NCBI RefSeq assembly: GCF_030272615.1
Contig: NC_081413.1
Span: 162,128,849 to 162,192,848 of the forward strand
Reading direction: 5' to 3'
Origin: Cryptomeria japonica
Lineage: Eukaryota; Streptophyta; Pinopsida; Cupressales; Cupressaceae
DNA length: 64,000 bases
Position numbers and translations under genes: made by a program. The notes below the pieces were generated by a model that saw only the letters and a program-made list of their open reading frames with translations, was not told the DNA's origin and ran no database searches. Shown here piece by piece: positions 22,996 through 33,767 of the stretch (position 1 is its first letter; each line of letters opens with the position of its first letter).

Positions 22996-24429
22996 TGTAT
23001 GCGGGGAAATGTGGTGACGAAAACTAATAACTCAAATCCAGAATACCCACACACCAATTAGACTCTTGGTGCAAGTATATGAATTAACTCAATCAATTCA
23101 ACTTCCCAAGGGGTGTCCCATTGTTCTCTATCTCACAACATCCCTAAAGTTAATGTTTTTCTCTCAGATCACTGAGCAAAGTGACTTAGGAATGACAACT
23201 CCAAGAATGGGTGATGTTTGATTTATATGCATGAATGCATTCTAAGATGTATGATATTGAAACTATGATGATTAAGCTAGCATAAAGATGATGATATGAT
23301 AAAAGATTAGCAAATTATCCTAGCAAATGATATATTGTCCTAGCATGAATATTCTATGATATATTTAAATGCTTCTAAATGCTATTATCATGATTTAACA
23401 AAGAGAGACTAAATGTTTAGTAATTTAGGCTATAATGTAGATGCATGAAAACTTGGAGATTATGAAAATGAGGAATGAGAGCTCTATTTATAGGGAAAAT
23501 AGGGCAATGGATGGTCAAGATTGAATAATCTTAATAAGGGCTGGGATTGAAAGTTAATCAATCCATGTTTACAATTCTCACCAATGAAATGGTGACAATT
23601 GTCAATAAGATGTTTCTTGAGAGAAGATGTAAGAAGATTTAAATACTTGAGAAGACATGAAGGTTACCCTAGGAGGTAAAGGTTAAGGTTATGTTAGGGT
23701 TATCCAATGGATAAAGCTTTTACCCAAAGGGTAAACTCTTGTGCAAGGGTTAAAGGGATAATCAAGGTTAAATCCATGAATGCTTGATGAGACCCTTGGG
23801 TTAGATGAGGGTTAAGCTAGAGGAAAGTCTCTAACTATGCAGGAAGGTTGAGTTAACCATTAGTGGTTAGGAAGACTTTGACGGTTAACTTGTTGAAGAC
23901 ATAAAGCCTTTAATGCATTTCAAAGACTTTGGAGGCTTTGAGAAGTGACTTCTATTTGCTTATGAATGTGACAATAATTAGGAGATTAATTAGGCTAAAT
24001 TGGAAGTGATTAGAAGAATCTAGAAGGGGTTTAGGAGGCAAGTGGGAGATGTAGGAAACTGCAAGTGGATGGAGGAGGATTTTAATTAAAATAAAATTAC
24101 TTTATTTCAACAAAATAGATGCAGCTTGCATAAATACAAGTGGGGGATTTAATAAATAAATTAGATTTATTTATTTGCAAGGACCAATTCAATTAAATGT
24201 AAATTTAATTAAAAAGGGAGAAAGGGGAATTAATTAAATATAGTGATTTATTTAATTAAAGGCTAGAAAAGGTTTAGATGAATTTAATTAAATAAATTGA
24301 CTAATTCATTTAATCAAATAAATGAATGTGAGAGAAAGAAATTAAATAAAATTTAATTAATAGGAGGAATGGAGTTAAAATAAATATTAAATATTCATTT
24401 AGGAAAGTGGTCAGATTTGTACGTCTATA
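22996..24429 (-). repeat. G1 5' LTR
   Basis: On plus it runs from TGTATGCGGGG to GTCTATA; the expected terminal CA appears decayed to TA. It is homologous along its length to the G2 LTR at 32309-33767. A minus-strand TATA box CTATAAATAG lies at 23483-23494. The partner LTR is outside the window. Confidence 0.8.
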
Positions 24430-26439
24430 GGTATTATAAATATTTATGCTTCTAATGCTGTTATTGAAAGATCTCCTAACTGTGATGGATTATTGATTTA
24501 TTGCTTGTTACTGCTTGAGTAATGTGCAAGGACTTTAATATGATTGAGATAATATATGATAAAGATGGTAGTTTACCTTTATGCTAAAAAAATTTGCAAA
24601 AGAGTTGTACGGTATTACATGTGATGAAACCACAAATTTCTCATCTTTATCCAAATAAAATCATCTCTTTCTCCTCAATGCATTGGTTTTGAAGTAGATT
24701 TGAGTAATAAATGAATTTCTTTAGCTTGATTAAGGTAGAATGTGAAGCCTTGATTTTTTTACTACTCAATGTGATCTAAATTGCTTTGGATATTTCTCCA
24801 TGAGTGTGTGTTAGGTTCTACAATATAGATGAATAGATTATAAAATAACTCATGTTGGTAGAGAGCTTTAGAAACAATAGTAGTAGAGAACTGTAGACTA
24901 GTAGCAAGGAACTCTTGAGAGCTCAATTAGAAGGATTTGATGATATTTTAAGAAGATGGAGAAGATTCCTCTAGAATATCATCACACTCCAATATAATTG
25001 CAACATTAGTGAGCATCAGTTGTTCCTAAATTAATGGGCTAAGTTTCTCTTTTATGCAAACTCCAAAGATCTCTTACACCATGTTATATTTCTCCACCAA
25101 GGATAATGATAGTTGCCATAGTAATTAAGTGTCATTGCATGATAATAGCACACCATTCATGATAATAAGAAATGATTTGGTGAAGTGAATTGACAAATAA
25201 CTCCTCCATTCATACGAAGAACTAGAATATTTCCTACAAATCAAGTACAGACAAAAAGTCAAAACACAATCTCAATAAAACAACAATATCTCCCTCATTT
25301 CTAAACAAAATTCAAAAATTCAAAATGATCTATAAAGCTTAAATAATGGGGAAGAAAACTCAAGAATTGTTAAAGGATATCCACACCAATGAAGGAGAAA
25401 TTAATGATAAAAAAATTGTTTATGTAAAGGTGGCATGATGAAGGACAATAATTACAATTTACTAGGAGTTTGATAAATGCCTCAAGAATAGGATATCATA
25501 TCCTCATTCTTAGTTGATTGATTGAGTATACTTGAAATGATTATTTTATAAATATATTATAAATAATTAATCAAAGGGAAGATTAAAAAGGCTTATTTTA
25601 GCCATAGGAAGTAGGTTAGTTCTAGTCTCATCTCCAAAACTGTATTTCCAAAATTTCTAGAGTAAATTGGATTCTAGGAAGCCTTTTATTTCTAGAAAGT
25701 GTGGATTAGATTATCCTTTTGATTTCCTACAAGTGTGAGATAGATTAGCCATTTCCTTTCCTACAAGTGTGTTTTCTAGAGTAGTTTTGATTTCTACATG
25801 TGTGTTGTAGAAGAGACTAGATCATGCAAGTTTCCTCTCTTGTCTTTTGCATGTTATCATGGACACCACCTTAGATTGATAAATTAAATTATAAGGATTA
25901 CACTGACCCTATCAACATGTGTGATAAATTTGGCCTTTTATCCTAGTATTGGTCATGTCACCACAATAATCATTCTTGTTGATATATGTGAACCAATTTT
26001 TAGACTAGTCTTGACAAAGTCATTAAAACCCTAAATTGTGTTATGATTTTTGTAACATTTTTTCCTTTTATAGTTGCTTCTCACTCTTAGTGGACCCTTT
26101 TTAGTAGATGTTATCTTATTATACTACACTCTCATCAAGTTTAAAATTTAATGACAAGTTGATATACCTTAATTTGTAAAAAAGATTTTTTAAACACTTC
26201 TTTGTCAAATCATCAAACTTTGATGGGCCACATTTCCAATGTTTAGAACTTAGAAACTTAACCCAATTAACCAACTAGCTAGATTTCATGGTGTTTTATG
26301 TCCATAAGGTGTACTTATCAATTCTTTTGCATCTATGCATGCTAGATGGGCAAATTTTAGTGTATTGGACATGAGGCCACTTGACCTTGGATCTTTCCAA
26401 TGACACTACAACCCTTGAATATAACCCCTTTTCTATTGT
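24430..26439. other. AT-rich region without recognisable genes
   Basis: No open frame, repeat or domain I can name. It could be the lost 5' part of the LINE that follows (ORF1 and endonuclease), but I see no supporting motif. Confidence 0.5.
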
Positions 26440-27109
26440 TTTGTAGGTTAGGGTGTTTGAGAATCAACATCATGAGATAATTTCTAATAACTATTCAACT
26501 AGAGGTAGTTAAATCAAAGCCAAATTTCATTTGCTTAAGGTTGGGTGTAGAGAATCAAATGAATTTTTTCAATCTATTAAAGATCACCATAATTCACATG
26601 ATATAAAGTAGATAAAAAATAGGAAAAACTCAATCAAATAGCTTTCTTATATTATATAGGCTTTTGTGAAATATTATGAGATAATTTTTACTATTTATAA
26701 AAATTCTCTTAAACGTGAAATTTATTTATAAGGGTTCCTCAAGGTTGTTCCTTGACATATTTTCTCCACTTAACAAGCCTTTTGAGCTTAATTTCTCTCT
26801 ATTTATAATCTCAATGATGTTTTTCATACTATCACTGATGAAAAATATCTTCATTAAGATGCATTCCCTTGTATATTTTACAAGGCTCTTGGGATTGTGT
26901 TGGTGAGGACCTACGCAAATTCTATCTACAAGATTTCCATTCTAAATCATTAGGAATATTAATTAAAAAAGGGAATACTAAATTAAACCTAAGACAAAGG
27001 CATGACACACTACTCGATATCTCCTATATGATTATTGTCAAATCTTTGGGTTTGAAATTGCACCATCTCCTTCCCCAAATTTTGAGTCCTAAAATATTTT
27101 AAATAATAT
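26440..27109 (+). pseudogene. LINE (L1-type) ORF2 fragment, upstream part
   Basis: Plus-strand reading in changing frames gives the endonuclease-RT linker (KAKFHLLKVGCRESNEFF, near 26515-26575), then AFVKYYE and SPLNKPFEL, and early RT sequence KKGNTKLNLRQRHDTLLDIS followed by KSLGLKLHHLLPQILSP (to about 27090), equivalent to the WRPISLLN and LPxxISP region of plant LINEs. It is heavily decayed and ends at the TSD of element S (AATAT, 27105-27109). Confidence 0.72.
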
Positions 27110-28233
27110 TGTGATGCTAAAATTAGGGTCAATTTTAATAAACAAGCACAATTAATGAGACAATATAATTGAAATTATGAAGAAAATTGAAAGCTAAATT
27201 AAAGAAAACCAAAGGCTCTTTTGAGATGTCTCATCTTCCTCTATTTTTGAGGACCTTGAAGGTGTTGGATTTGTTGTCTCTCAGCAAGAAATGACCTCCA
27301 AAGTGGCAAATTAAAAGTTGAGTATCTATATGATCATGATAATGCAAATGCATGAGGCTAGGATGATTAATTGATGCATGATTTAGCTAAATCGATTCAT
27401 TCAAGCTACATGATTGATAAAATGAAAATATATTAACATTAAAATAGACTATGATTAATCTAATTAACAATTATTGCTAGATGTTCAAGATGTAAAATGC
27501 CTATAGTAAGTATGAAAAAACTATGAATGCAAACAATTATTTATTACTCCAAAATAAGGGGTATTTATAGGATTTCCAAGGCCAAAGTTGAGGTGGCAGG
27601 AATCAATAGATTGGATTCAATCTAAAGATATCAAGGGCTAGAATTGAGGAAGTTGGAGAAGAGGTTGGAGGAAGGGACACATGTCATATCTATGGTGACA
27701 AGTGTCAAGGAACCTTGCTCATGAGAGGGCAAGTGTCCAAGGGAGAAAACATGTGGCCAAAGTGCCATGTGTCTCAAGGAGGGGATATCCAACCCACACG
27801 AGGTTAGAATAAAAGAGGTTAGGATGTGCAAGATAGGATAGGGTTAGTTAAACCCAGGATTTAGATATAATGGGTTAGGTTAGGAGGCGGTTAGGCTAGG
27901 TGATTAGAAGTTAGGAGCCATGTGCTCATTTGAATTTAGAAATTCAAATAATTAGGAAAAAGATAATTAATCTCAACAAACTTGGATTTGTTAATATTAA
28001 TAACGGGATTAGAGGAATTGATTTAAATGGGGGAAATTTTAATTAATTTAGAATTAATTAATCAAAGGGGAATATGATTCAACTATATAAATAAATCATT
28101 TAGATTTATTTACAAGTAGATGAATAGGGAAATTAATCAAATTACTTGTAAATTCAATTAATTGGGAAGGGGGTATTAATTAAATAACTGCATATTTAAT
28201 CAATTATCTCTAGACCATTTTTAGGTGTATACA
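27110..28233 (-). repeat. S 3' LTR
   Basis: 1124 bp, starts TGTGATGC and ends GTATACA. A minus-strand TATA box (TATAAATAC) is kept at 27561-27570. Confidence 0.9.
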
Positions 28234-28248
28234 TTTTTCCCCTCTTTG
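28234..28248 (-). promoter_or_regulatory. S polypurine tract
   Basis: On minus, CCAAAGAGGGGAAAA touches the LTR. The same core is used in G2 and N. Confidence 0.8.
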
Positions 28249-30225
28249 GAGTGATGTGTGACGACTCATTGGTTCAAAGAAAATTTGATTCGATGATGTT
28301 GCTGATATGATTCAATGTGGATTTGATCTTGATACGATAAATTTCTATTTGATGTGAACATGATTCGATATGATGCCCTAAACGTTGATTGATAAATTGT
28401 GATACGAGGATGCCCCCTTGGGAGATCAATTGAGAGAATTGACGATTGAATTGTTTGGATTTGTGCGAAATTGGTTTCTCAATAAAATTCATTTGATTCC
28501 TGCAATTTTGGTTGATGAAAATGCGTGTTCTCTAATTACTTTGATTTTTTGCTTGATTTGATGGTTGATAGAGTTTGATTGACCTCATGATCAATGAGGC
28601 TCAATGATATAAACTTGAAGAGTTGATGATCTGAGAAGATGAGTTTGATTGACTTCATGATTGATGAGCATCAATGATGTAAACTCAAGATTTGATGATC
28701 TAATAGGATGAGCTTGATTGACTTCATGATTGATGAGCATCAATAATGTAAACTCAAGATTGGATAGACTAGATGTGTGACCTAATGATGAATGAGCATC
28801 ACTAATGGGTCCTCAAAGAGATTTATAGAAATATACAATGAGCAAATAGGATAGCAAATCAGTTGATCAAAGAGATTGATTGGATAAAGTACTGACATTT
28901 TGTTGATATCCCATTGCAGGAATATTTAGATGTGTTGATGTTGGTGCATTTGGGGGAGTAGCATGAGATTCGATTAGGCCGACAACATCTGGAGAGATTT
29001 CTTCTCATCGTCCTAGTTGACATTGATACGAGAGATTGATCATTGATCCAATTTTGTATACACCATTGATGAGACATTGATGATTCATGCGATATATTTT
29101 TTTGAAGTATCCTCAATTTTTTTGTGATATCATTGTACCTTGGACCTTAATTATTTTTGATAATATGATATGTAGTTGATTCTATTTTCTCTATATGACC
29201 TATGATGATTATGGATGTATTCTACTTGCTATATGATTATGTTGTGCAATTATTTACATGATGTATGTTTTACTTTCTATATGGTTATAGATTCTAGATG
29301 ATGGATGTATGCTTTCTAAATGATGATGTAGTATCTACATGATGTATGGGTATGTACTATGTGATGCATGTTTCATGCAATACTTTCTATTTTTCTGATG
29401 TTTTTTATGATTTTACCTATCCATACTTATATGAGATGGATGCAATGCAATGCAATGATGATGCCATTATGATACATGATTGATATGAGATGGATGTAAT
29501 GTAATGATCTAACTAAATGAATGAATGATTGGATATTTCATATGAATGATGTCTTATTTTATGCAATGCTTACATGTGATGAAAGGAACCAACTTATCAT
29601 GTAGGATGAATGAATTAGTTATTTTTGTTAATGTCTCATGTACTCAACCGCTTAGTAACAGAGATAACACCTATTTTGAAGCTTTTGGCCTTGGAAAAGA
29701 TGAGCTCTTGTGATCCCATGTAAAATGAAATGCAATATACTTTAAATATGCAAATGGGAATGAAATGTAATGTTGTCATCGGACCGATCATTTGGTCATT
29801 GCTTTTTATCATCATTGAGCCTTTAAAATGTGGGAAGTGAGTGCAAAAATCAATGGTATAATTGAACCATGATGACTTGAGCACTACTTTCCTGGGTTTT
29901 GATATTGCAAGTTAGCACAAGCATCAAGGTATAATTGAACCAAGATGACTTGAGTGTTTCTTGCGTAAAACATGCAATATTAACCATTCCTATATGCAAA
30001 TCTGAAATTTATTCAATGATATTATGATGATCATATCCCGAGACAAACTTGTACATTATTAATGATTAATTTATAGACTATAGATAAGAAAATATCATGT
30101 TCCTTCCTTGTTCCTCTAGTCAGTAGACATCCTTGAGTCACTTAGGAATTATGATAGCGAAAATCAAGATATAACAGTTGAAACCACAGTCTCCAAATAT
30201 TTGGATGTTAATCAATTCCAAACCA
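28249..30225 (-). other. S internal non-coding region
   Basis: No gene. It contains a second C-tract plus hairpin (28411-28442), a 69-70-bp tandem repeat (28567-28776), a GAT/ATG-rich stretch (29150-29640) and a block resembling the G1 3' region (29810-30180). Confidence 0.75.
28567..28776. repeat. 69-70-bp tandem repeat, three copies
   Basis: Units begin at about 28571, 28641 and 28710 with GAGTTTGATTGAC or GAGCTTGATTGAC. Unit 1 is the most diverged. Confidence 0.8.
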
Positions 30226-30237
30226 TGGTGGGCGCCA
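30223..30237 (-). promoter_or_regulatory. S primer binding site (tRNA-Lys type)
   Basis: On minus, TGGCGCCCACCATGG, five bases inside the LTR. It fits tRNA-Lys except for one base in CATGG. Confidence 0.85.
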
Positions 30238-30242
30238 ATTAA

Positions 30243-31303
30243 TGTGCTACTCAAATTAGGGTCAATTGTAATAAACAAGCACAATTAATGAGACAATATA
30301 AATCAAAATTATGAAGAAAATTGAAAGCTAAATTAAAGAAAACTAAAAGCTCCTTTGAGATGTCTCATCTTCCTCTATTTTTGAGGACCTTGAAGGTGTT
30401 GGATTTGTTGGCTCTCAGCAAGCAATGACCTCCAAAGTGGCAACTCAAAAGTTGAGTAGCTATATGATCATGATAATGCAAATGCATGAGGCTAGGATGA
30501 ATTATTGATGCATGATTTAGCTAAAATTATTCATCCAAGCTACATGATTGATAAAATGAAACTAGATTAACATTAAAATAGACTATGATTAATCTAATTA
30601 ACAATTACTGCTAGATGATCAAGATGTAAAATGCCTATAGTAAGTATGCAAAAACTATGAATGCAAGAGATTCTTTTGGCATGGAAGGAATCAATGGTTT
30701 GGATTCGATCTAAAGATATCAAGGGCTAGAATTGAGGAAGTTAGAGAAGAGGTTTGAGGAAGGGACACATGTCATCTCTGTGGTGACAAGTGTCAAGGAA
30801 CCTTGCTCATGAGAGGGCAAATGTCCAAGGGAGAAGACATGTGGCCAAAGAGCCATGTGTCTCAAGGAGGGGATATCCAACCCACAAGAGGTTAGAATAA
30901 AAGAGATTATTATGTGCAAGATAGGATAGGGTTAGTTAAACTCAGAATTTAGATAGAATGGGTTAGGTTAGGGGGTGGTTAGGCTAGGTGGTTAGATGTT
31001 AGGAGCCATGTGCTCATTTGAATTTATAAATTCAAATAATTAGGAAAAAGATAATTAATCTCAACAAACTTGGATTTGTTAATATTAATTAAGGGATTAA
31101 AGGAATTGATTTAAATGGGGGGAATTAATTAATCAAAGGGGAATATGATGAACTATATAAATAAATCATTTAGATTTATTTACAAGTAGATGAAGAGGAA
31201 AATAAATCAAATTACTTGTAAATTCAATTAATTGGGAAGGGGGTATTAATTAAATAACTTCATATTTAATCAATTATCTCCAGACCATTTTTAGGTGTAT
31301 ACA
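30243..31303 (-). repeat. S 5' LTR
   Basis: 1061 bp, starts TGTGCTAC and ends GTATACA. It aligns with 27110-28233 at several percent divergence and lacks the stretch around the TATA box of its partner (junction near 30670-30690). Confidence 0.9.
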
Positions 31304-31308
31304 AATAT

Positions 31309-32308
31309 AATTGTAGTTCAAGAAGGTATGGAATGGGTTAAGACTTCTTAACAAAATGATTTGTTCCTCAAAATTGATCTTGGTAAGGCTTATGACCATA
31401 TTGAGTGGGCCTTTATCTTGGCTATTTTATAGCTCTAGGAGTTGGACCTTGCTTCATTCACCCAATTATCATTCTCTTTCAAATTCCTCGTCTTTCAATA
31501 CTCTTTGTGGTCAAGAATCTAGTTCCTTTAGGATTTTTAAGTCCATCCGACAAGGTTTTCCCTTGTATTTGACTCTTTATGTGCTTTTGGTTGAATGATT
31601 TTGTTACCTTCTAGCACATTTAGTGTATCAAGGCCTACATAGACCTGTATACTTTTTTCCAAATTCCTTAGCTCAATTTATTAGTGTCTCAAGGGCTAGT
31701 TGAATGCTTTTATGTTTTTTATAAAGCCTCTGAATTTTCCATTTAGTTACATAAGACATAATGCTATAGACAATGTTTCATCTTTATGTCTTCTTGGCTC
31801 AATTCCTATGTTTCGTATTATATTTTTCATGGCAAGTTGATCTCACTAGATTGTAAAATAAGCTTGCTTAATAAATCACTAAATTCCTCTCCCTAGTAGG
31901 GAAATTTTAGGTCTATTCTAAGATTCTTCTAACCACTCATGTGTATTATTCTTCATGTTGGGTTGCTTCTAAGGCTTCCTACATTAAACTAGGAAATATT
32001 CTTCATGATATTTCTTTGGGATTCCTCTAAGAATCATACAAGATTTTATAGGTTGCCTTGGGAATTTTACTGCATCCCTTGAAAATATGAGGGTTCAAAT
32101 ATTTTATCCACCCAGAGTTAGGACTTGGCTCTTTGCACTAAGTGGATCATCTACCCCTTGAAGGCGAAAAGGCTTGGAAAATCCTTGTGTGACATTGCAT
32201 CTCTTTTGGTTATATCTTTTAACTTCTTACCTTATGATCATTATGTGGTTATAGGATCTTGTATCATGTTTCTTACCTCATATACATCTTGATGCTCTAC
32301 AAAAAGGA
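31309..32308 (+). pseudogene. LINE (L1-type) ORF2 fragment, downstream part
   Basis: Directly after element S, VVQEGMEWVKTS and LFLKIDLGKAYDHIEW (RT motif with catalytic Asp) appear, then in a shifted frame KSIRQGFPLYLTLYVLLVE, equivalent to RQGCPLSP. Near 31990-32090 IFLWDSSKNHTRFYRLPWEF is the RT thumb region. The protein would nick DNA and reverse-transcribe its own RNA. It is frameshifted and full of stops, and stops where the G2 LTR begins. Removing S brings the two parts together except for a short deletion. Confidence 0.82.
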
Positions 32309-33767
32309 TGGTTAGGATGACAAACACAAACAAACAGGAAAGAAACCAATTGTTAGTGTTAGAAAATTAGAAATCAAACACTATCCTAAGCAAGCATATC
32401 AAGAGAGACGCTAAAAGAAAAATAGAGAGCTTAACAAAGAAAAAAAATGCTCTAAGACATCTCCAAATGCCTTCCACCATGCTTGTATCTTCTCCTCCCT
32501 TGTTCCTCTCCTCTCCAAGTTCCCAAATGAGTGTAGCTCTCAGTATCTTTTTGCACTATTCTGGATGTCTTATGGAGGTTCAAGATTGTAGAATGGATGA
32601 TTATGAGAATACAAATGTGAACAAGCTAAAATGATATATTATCTAATTGTCTAATATTAATTTTAGCCCAAAATGACAAATATAGATAATTATGCTAAAT
32701 GCTCTCTAAAATTCACTATAAGTTGGATGCATACAAGATTTCAGGATCTAGATTATGAGGAAATGAGCTCTATTTATAGGTTAAATGGAGCAATAAAGGG
32801 CTAAGATTGAGTATTCTCATCAAGGGTCAGGATTGATGGGTTTATGATCCATGTGAGGGATTTTAATCCAATCCTAGGATGACAAATGTCAACAAAAGAT
32901 GGGTTGAGAGGAGAGGGAATACACATTAGAAGCTTGACATGACTTGGGGGTTAACTTGGGAGGTAAGGTTAATGTTGAGTTGAAAGAATAAAGCCATTAT
33001 CCAATAAATAATGTCTTTATCCAATGGATAAACTCTTGTGCAAGAGCTAGTGAGGATAACCATGGTCAAAGCAATAAATACTTGAAGAGACCCATGGGTT
33101 AAATGAGGGTTGAGTTAGAGGGAAAGTCTCTAACCATGGGGGCAAGTGGATTTAACCATGAATGGTTATGTAAGAGCCATTAATGGTCATGTAAGAGCCA
33201 TTAGTGGTTTGGAAGACTTTAGAGGTTAGCTTGTTGAACACTAAAGCATTAAATTCTTTTCAAAGACTTTGAGGGCTTTGAGAAGTGACTTCACATTGCT
33301 TAGGAATGCGACAATAATTAGGGAATGGATTAGGCTAATTAGGAATGATTAGAAAGTGGTTGAAAGGGTCTAGAAGGGGATTTAGGATTGCAAGTGGGTT
33401 TGGAGGGTGAGGGAAAATAGAATTTTAATTAAAATAAAATTAATTTATTTCAATTGTGGTTGCAACTTGCATTTGTACGAGAATGCAAGTGGGGGGGATT
33501 TTTAATGATCTAAATAAATACTTTTAATTATTTATTTAAAAGAGGAAAGGAGATTAAATTAAATAAATAGGATGTATTCATTTAATTGACTGTGAATTTG
33601 GTTTAATTAATTAATTAAAATAAATTGAATAATTTGTTTAATTAATAGGAGAATGGTTGAGGATGAATTAATTAAATGTTAATTTAATTAACTCTTGGCT
33701 AGTGGATTATTAATCAAATAAATAGTAAATATTCATTTAATTAAATAGACATATTTATGTGACTACA
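32309..33767 (-). repeat. G2 3' LTR
   Basis: Homologous to the G1 LTR; it ends GACTACA before the PPT. The minus-strand TATA box CCTATAAATA is at 32770-32780. The outer boundary could be 32290 or 32309, because the partner is not visible. Confidence 0.75.

Larger units (their letters stand above)
2320..24429 (-). mobile_element. G1: Ty3/gypsy LTR retrotransposon, Tat lineage
   Basis: In minus-strand order the element has 5' LTR (22996-24429), tRNA-Lys PBS, a 3.5-kb leader, gag (from 19455), protease, a linker, RT, RNase H, a second archaeal-type RNase H, and integrase ending at 3246. The extra RNase H and this order define the Tat/Ogre-TatV lineage. The 3' LTR is outside the window, so the left limit given here is only where shared 3' sequence begins; the PMD pseudogene may also belong to it. 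Copia element C1 (5878-14683) is nested in its RT. All coding parts carry stops and frameshifts, so it is dead. Confidence 0.85.
27110..31303 (-). mobile_element. S: non-autonomous LTR element (no coding capacity)
   Basis: Two LTRs (27110-28233 and 30243-31303) flank 2 kb of non-coding DNA; the 5-bp target duplication is AATAT (27105-27109 and 31304-31308). PPT and PBS orientation show minus-strand sense. The inside retains 3'-UTR-like sequence of G1 joined directly to a tRNA-Lys PBS, with gag-pol and leader missing. It is therefore an internal deletion derivative that needs enzymes in trans. It is inserted in a LINE RT. Confidence 0.9.

Noticed and set aside
27631-30919. Two nearly identical 66-codon minus-strand frames (27631-27831 and 30719-30919).
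   Set aside because: They are the same stretch in the two LTRs of element S, not genes.
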